Part shown: piece after piece, positions 12,901-24,900 of the stretch
How positions within the stretch are numbered: position 1 is the stretch's first letter
Layout of the letters: each line of letters opens with the position of its first letter
DNA from: Linyphia triangularis
Taxonomy: Eukaryota; Arthropoda; Arachnida; Araneae; Linyphiidae
Reading direction: 5' to 3'
Length of the DNA: 64,000 nucleotides
NCBI GenBank assembly: GCA_963978545.1
Contig: OZ021721.1
Location: 113,803,280 to 113,867,279, forward strand
Notes under the pieces: model-generated
What the model was told of the DNA's origin: nothing
The model's input: the letters and a program-made list of their open reading frames with translations, nothing else
The model's database searches: none
Made by a program: the position numbers and the translations under genes

Positions 12901-15900
12901 ACCGATGATTGTTCTTGAGTAAAATACAGTTGCGTGTTCACTTCTATCTTTAGATTCTAACTTTACCACTAAATAATGTAATTTTGTTCATTGTCATTAG
13001 GATAGTCCCATGACATTAGAATATTACTCCACATGCAAAATAATAGAGAAGTAAGCATTTCCCCTTTTTTACGTATCCCAGGTCAAGTTTCAGGTCATTC
13101 TGACCAATGATTCTTTTCTACAGCTTCTTGAAAGTTGAACTTCAATTATAATCACCCTGCATATTTATTACAACCTGCTCTAAAGGACTCTAAATATACT
13201 CAATCACCCTGTATAACAAAATGTTATTCCATTTTATTTTTGCAAGCACATTATACAAGGTTTTGGACAATTTTATGACATCGTTTTATGTAACTTTCTA
13301 TGAGTAAAATTGTTAAATGTTGATTAACAGATTTCTGTTAACTAAATTTTGTCATAAATACATCAAATGTACTTTAAAGAAGTTTTATAAGGAGACCTTA
13401 CGGTCTTGGAAATTCAGATAGGGATGAAATTTGGCAGATTGATAGTATACCTTAAGGGTATCCACACTGTAAAGTAATAAAGCGCACTAGCCAGAAGATT
13501 CCGAGAAAATAGGCTTTAAAGTGTTATGCGTAGCTTACATACTAGTAGAGACTTTTGATCCGCAACTCCCCTGTGGCTAAGTGGTCAGCGTGATGGATTC
13601 CAGTACGGGCGATCTGGGTTCGATACCTCGTGAGGTAGGGTTTTTTTTTTTTTTTTTTTTTTTTTTCAATTTATAAAGTGACTGTTACAGCTCATTGAAA
13701 TTTGAATTAAAGATAATACTTTATTTTTAAATACGTAATGGATTTTTAATAGAGATAAATAGATATAAATTAAAATTCTAATTACCACGGCCACAAAATT
13801 AGGGTAGGACTTAATTTATCTATGGATTTTGACATATAGTTTTCATTTGTCATTTATTTATTTATATACATACACCAGAATGACACTTATCATAAAAACA
13901 TGGAAAACAAAAACTGTTTTGACATCTTGCACAATTTATAAAGGAAGATTGTTTACAGGAACAACCTTTTTGTAAAAGATTCGTTGGAAAATATACTTCA
14001 TTAACATTCATGAAAATATATCTTTCGTCAGAAAACTTGGAAGCATACCAGGCATACCGGATCATTTTATTAAAAATTGAAGATGGACTATTGATTGTAT
14101 TTTTATGCAGTCTTCACGGATATTTATTTCTCTATTATTTTCAACCAGATACGCGCAATTTTGCATACCCTTTAGTAGATTCTTTACCTGTCTATAAAAA
14201 TAGACGTCATAAAATGCCGTTAGGGTTTTGAAAATTTCTGACTACCTGCTTGAGTACAATAGGACAACATTCTTACTCTTCCATATAGAAACTGGTTCTC
14301 CATGTTTTTTGGGAAAATCATTTACTTCTCTACATCTTATAATATCTCAAAATTTATAATCAATTGTTTGTGAAAATAGTAAATAGAGTTTTAATGTACC
14401 TTCATTAAAAATACATTACGTATTTAAAAATAAAGTATTATCTTTAATTCAAATTTAAATTAGCTGGAACAGTCACTTTATAAATTGAAAAAAAAAAAAA
14501 CTACCTCACGTGGTATCGAACCCGGATCGCCCGTACGGGAATCCATCACGCTGACCACTTAGCCACCGTGGAGTTGCAAACCAAAAATCTCTACTAGTAT
14601 CTAAGCTATGCGTGGCACTTTAAAGCCTATTTTCTCGGAATCTTCTGGCTAGTGCGCTTTATTACTTTACAGTGTGGATACCCTTAAGGCATACTATCAA
14701 TCTGCCAAATTTCATCCCGATCTGAATTTCCGAGACCGTAAGGTCTCCTTGTTAGTATGAAATACTCTTTCTAAAAACGGTTTCCTTTTAGACTGAGAGG
14801 CGACTGCAATTTTTGAACCCTATCGAACATCATTCCGATGTGCCATAACTTTCCAAATAATGAGCTTTTTTTTTATTTGGTAACCCTCACTCTTTAATTT
14901 TCAATTAAGAAGGTTGCAGATGATTCGGATGTGTGGCTATGGCTTACTTGCATCTTTCACAAATGAGCCAAATCGGCAATAAACATTACGTCACTGATGA
15001 CGTAACTGATATCGCCAATTTGGCTTACTTTTAAAAGATACAAGTTTTCCGAGCCAGAGATCAGAAATCGTTTGCGCTTTTTTTCATTGAAAATCAAAAT
15101 GCAGTGGGTTGCCAGACGAAAAAGTTTGTTTTCTTTTTGGCAAGTTATGACATATTTGGCAATCGGTTGGTTGGTTGTATTCAGATTATCTGGCGCCGTC
15201 AGCAACACGAGGGCTATAATGCGCCGAAACATTTCGTCATTTAACAAACCAACATACATTTACAAACATCCATGCCAACACGGGACTCGAACCCGCAACC
15301 TCGCGGTCTAGAAGCCAGCACGCTAACCACTATACCGTTTGGTCGGCGATTTGGCAATCGGATTTTAGTTCAACTCATTCCAAGTCGATTTTTGATCAGT
15401 TTCGGCCATTTTTGCCACGGCAGACCAGTGGATTCGTAATCTACTCACTTTTCTCCAATTTCTATAAAAAAATTCAAAATGATGTTCGATGGGGTCCAAA
15501 AATTGCAGTTGCCTCTCAGACTATTTGAAAAGCTTATTTCTACCTTCACTCAATCTTCCCCAACCAGTGACTGTGGCGTTTTTTCCCACAAGGTTTTCTT
15601 CGGAAGGAGGTAAGCAAATAGGTGAAATATGAGGATACTTCATGGAATCAATGGCTTCCTCCAATTGCACCAAAGCTAAATCGTTTTCGTAAGTGAAGAA
15701 ATTGTACCGGGGATGCACAACTTTCTTTTTGGCTCCACGCTCCACGTATCCGTGAGGCTCTTGCACACTAGCGAAGTCGTATTCTCCAACTCGTATCTTT
15801 ATCTGTGACAACAATAAGCTAGAAGAAAATATACAATTATTTTGTGAAATGTAATGAAAATAATATAGCGCATAAAAACAAAGTTTTTAGTATAAGTCCT

Positions 15901-18900
15901 TTATATGCATTGCCAATTTTTATATTCATTAACACCGCGCTGATTCTGCTGTCAGCGTGTGCTTGGTGTTTGCATCTAATATTAAATATTATAAACCTTT
16001 CTATCAGCAAAATATGCGGCAAATGACGTTTCAAAATTTATTTAAATTGAATGTGAATTTATGCATTCAAGTACAAATACCTTTTATTTATTCTGATTAA
16101 AACAATTTTGACAACAGAAAAGAGTTTCAACAATGATCGGTTAAAATGCTTTCCCTTGTGGTGTTACTCCGACTCCATAAAAAATGTATGCATTCACACC
16201 CAACTATCTGTTATTTGTTCGGATTAAAATATTTTTGACAACAGGAAAGAGTTTCAACAATGATCGGTTAAAATGCTTTCCCTTGTAGTGTTACTCCGAC
16301 TCCATAAAAAAAGTATGCATTCACGCCCAACTATCTGTTATTTGTTCGGATTAAAATATTTTTGACAACAGGAAAGAGTTTCAACAATGATCGGTTAAAA
16401 TGCTTTCCCTTGCAGTGTTACTCCGACTCCATAAAAAAATGTATGCATTCACGCCCAACTATCTGTTATTTGTTCGGATTAAAATATTTTTGACAACAGG
16501 AAAGAGTTTCAACAATGATCGGTTAAAATGCTTTCCCTTGTAGTGTTACTCCGACTCCATAAAAAAAGTATGCATTCACGCCCAACTATCTGTTATTTGT
16601 TCGGATTAAAATATTTTTGACAACAGGAAAGAGTTTCAACAATGATCGGTTAAAATGCTTTCCCTTGCAGTGTTACTCCGACTCCATAAAAAAATGTATG
16701 CATTCACGCCCAACTATCTGTTATTTGTTCGGATTAAAATATTTTTGACAACAGGAAAGAGTTTCAACAATGATCGGTTAAAATGCTTTCCCTTGTAGTG
16801 TTACTCCGACTCCATAAAAAAAGTATGCATTCACGCCCAACTATCTGTTATTTGTTCGGATTAAAATATTTTTGACAACAGGAAAGAGTTTCAACAATGA
16901 TCGGTTAAAATGCTTTCCCTTGCAGTGTTACTCCGACTCCATAAAAAAATGTATGCATTCACGCCCAACTATCTGTTATTTGTTCGGATTAAAATATTTT
17001 TGACAACAGGAAAGAGTTTCAACAATGATCGGTTAAAATGCTTTCCCTTGCAGTGTTACTCCGACTCCATAAAAAAATGTATGCATTCACGCCCAACTAT
17101 CTGTTATTTGTTCGGATTAAAATATTTTTGACAACAGGAAAGAGTTTCAACAATGATCGGTTAAAATGCTTTCCCTTGTAGTGTTACTCCGACTCCATAA
17201 AAAAAGTATGCATTCACGCCCAACTATCTGTTATTTGTTCGGATTAAAATATTTTTGACAACAGGAAAGAGTTTCAACAATGATCGGTTAAAATGCTTTC
17301 CCTTGCAGTGTTACTCCGACTCCAAAAAAAATGTATGCATTCACGCCCAACTATCTGTTATTTGTTCGGATTAAAATATTTTTGACAACAGGTAAGAGAT
17401 TCAAGAATAATCGATTCAATGGGACTTATTTGTATTCTAAAATGGTTATAAAAACATGCGTAAAAGCGACCTTTTAGTAGCAGTGACAGCCCTAAAATTT
17501 CTTAGAGTGCATTGTCATCGACATTGAATCTATCTGCCAAGTTTCAACCCGATCAGATGACGGAAAGTGGGTTAATTAGGCTGTCGCAGATTTGCCCGGA
17601 AGCCACAAACAAAATTGAAATTAATATTTGAGTTTATTATTGTTTATCAAAATTTAAATTCTATTCTTTAAATTAATATATCATTTCTAATAATACCTCA
17701 ACTAGAAGTATTTTAACCCTTTGCATTCCAGTGGAGCCTCTCAGGCGCCACACGATTGGATGCCAAACCACGAGAGGACCATTAGGTGTGATGCGGAAAT
17801 TCGATGCAAGGCCAATGACTGTGTTTAGTTTCTATGAAGCAAATCCATAAACACCAGCCGAACCTAAAATGTCTCGAGTTGCTGATTCCTCCGCGTGAAA
17901 AAGGCCTGGAGTGCAAAGGGTTAAATAGTTTTTTGAAAACAAAACTGGTAACTATTAGTGTAAATAAAGTTTTCTTTAAAATGCGTTATTCTCAAAACTA
18001 CATTTTTCATTATTCATGTACCTTTTTTTCAGAAACTACACGTACTATATTCTGAAAATTTGTTCCACGTATTCCTTTTATGTATAAGTGTATACTGAAG
18101 TGAGATTTCGTTGTTATTTTCAAAATACTTTTTATTTTGGCTTATTTTGGCAAAAAAAAACTTATGATTTTTAACAAATTTGAGTGACTTTCAACAAAAC
18201 TCATTTAAAAAAAATGAATTACAATCAAAAACTAACTTTGTAGAATGCCGACCAAACGGTATAGTGGTTAGCGTGCTAGCTTCTAGACCGCGAGGTTGCG
18301 GGTTCGAGTCCCGTGTTAGGCATGGGTGTTTGTAAATGTATGTTGGCTTGTCTAATGACGAATGTTTCGGCGCATTATAGCCCTCGTGTTGCTGACGGCG
18401 CCAGATAATCTGAAAACAACCAACCAACCAACTAACTTTGTAGAATAACAAGTGTCTGATAAATGAATTGAAAAAAAATTATGCCTCTATGCCAATTACT
18501 TTCTGAGAAAAAGGTACATGAAATATGCCAAATTAACATTTCCTGTATAGAGGGTACCAACTCCCCTTAAGCCGCTTAAAAGACATTTTCCTGTGTGCAA
18601 TTCAGAAAAGACTCGCTAACTTTGAAGTGCCATAAATACGAAACAATGAGAATGAAAGAATAGACTATCGGTATCTCAGATAGGCAGGAATGGGATTTTA
18701 AATACAATGATTTGCAAAATTATTTACAATAATGGAATGTGGCAACAAATTATTTTAAAATCTGAATATATTGGAATAAGTTAATTGATTTCCTTACGAA
18801 AAAGTGTCCTGTGATATGATCCCTTATTTATGGTTAGTGCAGCCCAAACGGTAACTTTTGTAGAATGCATTGGTTTTGCAAAACTGACGGATTTTCAGTT

Positions 18901-21900
18901 TTATATATTCGCCAGTTTTATTTATTGAAAAATCCTTCCAGGTAGGAATAAACCTCATCGGTTGGCCATATGTAGACATCATCAAATTTACTCCCATCAA
19001 CCAATTTTAAAATTCCATACCTGTCTATCAAACATACTACTTGTCTCGTCTTTCGCTCTCTCGCTCTTTCGCAATATGGTATTTGACACCATCAACAAAT
19101 AATTACCAAATGCGGCATATTTATAGTATTTAACGAAATAATAATAATGCAAGCAGTTTTAACTCGAAATAATTGCTCAAATTTTTATAAATCAAATTTT
19201 AAAAATTGCTTTTCTGAGAGCCTCGTCACGTGATCAGAAACTCTCGGATAAACTCCTCTGCAGAGTGTGATGTCAATGTTGACCACATTTGTAAGCAAAC
19301 AGCTTCATACGTTTATTTTAAAGCTTGGTTCATCTCTTTTCCTACTATATGATAAATTATGACTATTGAAGGTAACTTTTAGGAAATATTTATTAAGAAA
19401 TGTTATTGGAACATTGGAAGACGGTTTTGTAAAGGCACACATTTCGAATTTACCCAAAATAGATGCTTTGATGGTGGGGTTCTTTTTCAAGTCAAGCTCG
19501 GAATTTTATTCTGCAGAGTTTAGAAATGTTAAAAAATTTGTGTAAGTATCAACAATTCTCACAGTTCTTATAATTAGAAAAGCAACAACAACACTTTTAC
19601 AGTTATAATAATCATAAAAACATTAGGATAAAAAATATAAAAAAATAGCAATTAATATAATCCGCTGAGTACTGTTAAAACGGAGTGAAAAGGAACAATT
19701 TTCAACTTTCAAAGTAAAAATAGAGTGTAATAATATCGTTAACGAACATATTTTTGACTTAGGAACGTGGGTCTTACCTTCTTCTATAATGATCAAGCCC
19801 AAAAATGTTGGAAAAAACGTTACTTGCATTTTTTTTTTTTTTTCATGTTGTTCCAAAAAAGAGTTAGTACAAATTTTAAAAAATTCAGTAAATAAAGGGT
19901 TAACTGCTGTGATTGATTGGTTTGATCTTTTTTTGCGCAAGGGCAACACGTGGTTCATATTGCTCCAAAAAAATTGGTGAAGATCAATTTAAAATTTCAG
20001 TAACAAAGAATTGTAAAAATTAATTTAAAGTCAAAGATTAAATATTTTAGGGGGTTGGAAGCATTCTACACGAAATGACTCGCGGTCTGTCAGACCGCAT
20101 ACAGTAATTAAAGGTTAATATGACAGACAAAAAATGTTTTTGTCAAAACAATTCATGTAAGCAAAACAAATATTTTGGTTTCAAATTTACCAACAAAAAA
20201 AAATAAATCAATATTTCAATAGTGCATCAGTACTTAAACTTAATATTGTGTAGTTAAAACATTTAAAAGAATTAAATAAAGTATTACTTGCATCAAAATG
20301 ATCTTCACAGAAGTGAATCGTAGTCTGTGGTGAAAACTAAGTTGATTCTCTTCTTGCAAGATTTAACCACTTTTTTTGTATGTCTGCTTTCCTGGGCACA
20401 TGTGTAAACAACTTTTCTGGAGTTTTAATTGAAGTACTTGTACAGTGGGGTACTGCATAATACCGATACCGGTGATACTTCGCTGAGAAATTTCAAAATG
20501 TATATATTTTAACAGCAAATTTATTAATCTTTAGTTATTATGTTTCCAATCCTCAGACGTTATTAATTTGATATAAGTGTTTCAAAAACGTAATGAAAGG
20601 AGAAAAAAATTGGTATTCAAACAATTGAAGATAGAAAAATAGAAGTTAAAATGGCAATTTTCAAAATCCCCATATTTATAACCTATATGCGCTGGAAAGT
20701 TTCATAGAAATTCGTTTAGACATTTTAGCAAGACTTATCAATAAACCTATAAGCCTACTGTCTGTCTTTTAGAAAATAAAAAATAAATGTATGCTATAGA
20801 AACAAGGCTAGTCTATTTAAAATAAGGATGATGCATGCAGGAAATTAGCTTCCAAAGCTTATAAAATATATGTCTTTTTTCTGGACCCCCCCCCCCCCCC
20901 ATTTCCACATGGAAAAAAAATGGGATAATCTTATTTCCACCGCAACAGACTACGCTGGATAACATGGTGGGAGCTATTCTTATGATAGACAGACAATACA
21001 AACCAAGAAACTTTCACATTTCTATACATTGTGTATATAAATTAGTTACCGGGGATTAGATACCGTTTTACCGGGTTTGTCCCTTGACCTCCCATGTGAC
21101 AGACGTACCCGGACTGTTCTACCAAGGCTTGCTAGCGGTCACATCAAGTGCCTCACTTTCAACGAGGGCAGGAAAACCTTCGCCACCTGCACCAAGTGCC
21201 AAAATCATCAGACCTCTCCTGAGCACCTCTTGGATTGCATGGGACTCTCTAAGGAGGATCTTTTTAGCAATCCTCTCATAGTCTTCGACTTCCTTTTAGT
21301 CAACGAACTCGTGGATCTTGTCTGACTCCGTCAGACAGTGAGGATTAGCAGCAACAACAACAACATAAATTAGTTGGGCAATGGAGCTCAAATAGATCTG
21401 TATAACTCATAATAACTAGGCATAATAAAAAATTAACTTTTTAGCATACAGAATGGCATGGTGAACATAAATTAGTTGGGGAAAAAGAATGGTTAATAAT
21501 ACCTAGAGTTATTAAAGCTATACAGATCTATTTGAGCTCCATTGCCCAACTAATTTGAAGACACCCTGTATTAAGGTAATATACCTTTCATAAATGCACA
21601 AAAATTGTTAATATTCCTTTTTCCTTAGTCGATTAAATAATACTCACTCATCAACACAGTGTCCTGCTGTTGCCACCCACTGTCGACTAATAAGCGCTCC
21701 TCCACATCTATGAGTACTCGAAAATCCAAAGAATGATGTACGACGCACAGATGCCTAAATTGGAAAATGAAATTATAATATATTAGTTTATTTCAATTTA
21801 AGTATTTTTGTATAACTTGGTTAAAGATTATCAGGTTCTTATTAGTAAGTACATAGGACAAAATCATTGTTAAGATCTGCAGGAAATTATTATTTCATTT

Positions 21901-24900
21901 TAAGATCTTACATCTATGTTAAAATCAAAAGTTCTATGAATGTTTGTTAGCACTTCTTTCAGACAACAATAAAAAAAATCAGTAGTCGATAATAGATTTT
22001 TTGTAATCAACGCATCCTTACCAAATTTAGCATGGGCATACTAAATAATAGGTTGTTGGTAGAAGTCTTTAAGTTACGTTTAGAATTCTTTTGTTTATCA
22101 CCATTGATTTAAGATTGGGTGAGCTTCCGGATTACCTACTTTAAAATAAACTGTTGCTAAAGAATGTTTCGATGTTTCGATCTATTATTTCCCATCGTTT
22201 TTTTTTTTTTTTATCTATGTAAATTTTATTGCTTTCAGTGTATTTATTTTTATTTTCTTGAATAAAGTATTTAAAAAAAAAATTGAAGCAGCAATACTCT
22301 ATCAATTCTAAATTCTTGGAAACAATGGGATTTACTTAAATAAATTATGTGGAATGCAACATTTGAGGAGAAATATATTGGATAAAGGGTAGGTCTATTG
22401 ATAAATAATAATATATATTCATTTAATTCCACGTCAGACTGACCATTTGACCGGTACATTGTTGAAAGGCACCCCAGGGCTAATGGTCAAGTAAGCTGGA
22501 TTGGAAACAGCAGGCCAGCCCCCCCCCCCCCTCTCCCCCATGGGGCTGTTACGCCACTGAGTTCAGTTTTATGATCATTTAATAAATGTGATCATTTAAT
22601 AATTGAACATTTCATACAACTTGTAATACATTATTAATAAACATATCAGATATTGAAGTATAATGAAATGTGGTAGAGAAAAATAATAAGTGATAAAAAT
22701 CTATATTTGCTCAGTATGTTTTTATTACACTCTAAGACAGTTTACAATACCTAAAATATTTTTAGAGACATGCCGATGAATATTGTTGAAGGTTTACTAT
22801 ATTGTTTGATATTAACTATGATGATTTTGTTATACGGGGTGTCCATAAATTAGTTGGACAATGAAGCTCAAATAGATCTGTATAACTCATAATAACTAGG
22901 CATAATAAACATTTTTTTTTTTTTTTTTTTTGCATACAGAATGACATGGTGAACATAAATTAGTTGGGGAAAGAGAATGTTTAATAATGCCTAATTATTA
23001 AGAGTTATACAGATCTATTTGAACTCCATTGCTTAACTAATTTATAGACACCCTGTATATCTCAAAATTGTTTAAGATTACTTGTAATGTTAGCAAAACA
23101 TTTAATGATTGGTTGTATTCAGATTATCTGGCGCCGTCAGCAACACGAGGGCTGTAACAAAACGTTTAATGAAAATAGGAACTATTAGAAATTTACATGG
23201 ATGAAAATCAAGAGTGTGCATGTGTGAATGGCGGCGGTCCAAGACCTAGATACTAAACAATAACTTCTAGAAACTAACCCAATTGTTCACTTTTTAATAT
23301 TGTCAAAAAAATTACCTTGTGTTTGTATAAAATACTAAAAGTCATATATAATAATATGAAAATTCTTTACAATCATATTCGTTTTTGTCAGACGCGTAAC
23401 CAGGGGGTGGGATATAGGGATATATCCCCTTCAGAAATTTTTCAGTTTGCTATTAGATCGCAAAATCCATGTAAATTCTTTTAAAGGGTAAATTTATTTA
23501 AACGTTTCTAATTACACGTCGAAGAAAGATACGTGGGAAAAAATTAGTAAATGCAATTGGCATTAATAACAAAAATTCTTATGATTTAATGAGTTATAAT
23601 TTCATATCCCCTCCCGAAAAAAATCTGTGGCTACGCCCTTGGAATCTTGGTATATGTCCATATGTCCTTACGAAGATTCTGAAGTATGCCCACAATACCA
23701 TGTTTGACCATTCTTATGACATCAGTATTACGGGGGGGGGGGGGAGCAAGAAGAGTCATGTAAACCCTCTGGACTCTATGACCGAATGATTAAGCAAAAC
23801 AGCTATATTTTCACAACTTGATGGGGTGGAGTTAGTAGGAAATGAAGGCTATAGCCTTCTAAACAATAATATTTAATGCCTTTTCATTATTTCTAGTCCT
23901 GATATTCCTATCTTCTAACCCTTTGCACTCCAGTGGCAGGCGCCACACGATTGGATGCCAAACCACGAGAGGACCATTAGGTGTGATGCGGAAATTCGAT
24001 GCAAGGCCAATGACTGTGTTTAGTTTCTATGAAGCAAATCCATAAATACCAGCCGAACCTAAAATGTCTCGAGTTGCTGATTCCTCCGCACGAAAAAGGC
24101 CTGGAGTGCAAAGGGTTAAATATATATATCATCTAAATATACTTGATGAAAAGAAATAAGGTTGATATTGACTTTACAGTATATTATTTTAATTATTCAT
24201 GGATTAATAAGGACTTTTTTTCTTTTCTTCTTATCTAAAACTTCGGGAAAATCTAGTAAAATTTGCTAAAACTTCGAAATCCAATGCACCGACTTTAAAT
24301 GATCTTTTTTGTTTGAAACTCTTCTTTCTGCTATAAAGACGAAATTTGTTGGTTTAGAAGAATTACTAATCGAAATCTTTCATCATTAAAAATTTGTTCT
24401 GATGTACATAAATCCACAACCTGATGTTCTTCAGGCTCTTATAGTAGACAGACACGACTGAGAAAAGTAAATGACGTGTAAGTTTCTAGGCAGACGAAGT
24501 GTTATTTGGGTTTTCTTCATTTCAAATTGCAAAGATGGGTCAATTTCTTTTTGAAAAGTATTAAGATCTGAAAGGGAGATCTCTTTCAGATCTTAATTTA
24601 ACGATGTTCCGACACAGTATAGCACTCATGTTGCTCTTGCAAAAGAAAATCTCTAGTTCAACCAACCATAAAATCCAGACTATAATGGAAACTATTTTGT
24701 GTGATAATTAAAGCATATGTAATAATAACTAAATGTAATAATTTTAAATATCTGAGACTATTAGTAATCGTTTTAATGTAAAATATTTTTTCTCGGCTAC
24801 AGTTTAATTAGAGTCAGAAATATGAAATAATATGTGTCGTAACAAAGAACTGATTAAGCCCTTCTTCTATCAAAATTTATATACTGTCTGTCCATCACAA

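Larger units (their letters stand above)
13389..14750. mobile_element. 1.36-kb fold-back element with tRNA-like units in both arms
   Basis: AAGGAGACCTTACGGTCTTG at the left returns inverted at the right end. Arms of about 350 bp pair from the tips through GCGCTTTATTACTTTACAG, a tRNA-like block, a T-run and AAAGATAATACTTTATTTTT. The centre (13740-14405) is unique and carries a decayed Cys-rich coding remnant. The ends are unlike the other MITEs here. The superfamily is undecided; no clear TTAA or TA duplication. Confidence 0.75.

Noticed and set aside
16100..17410. Possible CRISPR-like or zinc-finger-type repeat array
   Set aside because: Units are 127/128 bp with no spacers and no associated genes, in an intron; this is a tandem satellite.
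21077..21325. A host zinc-finger gene (open frame ending LVDLV)
   Set aside because: The same peptide ends three retroposon copies with (AAC)n tails, two of them with clear target duplications, so it is a LINE ORF2 tail.
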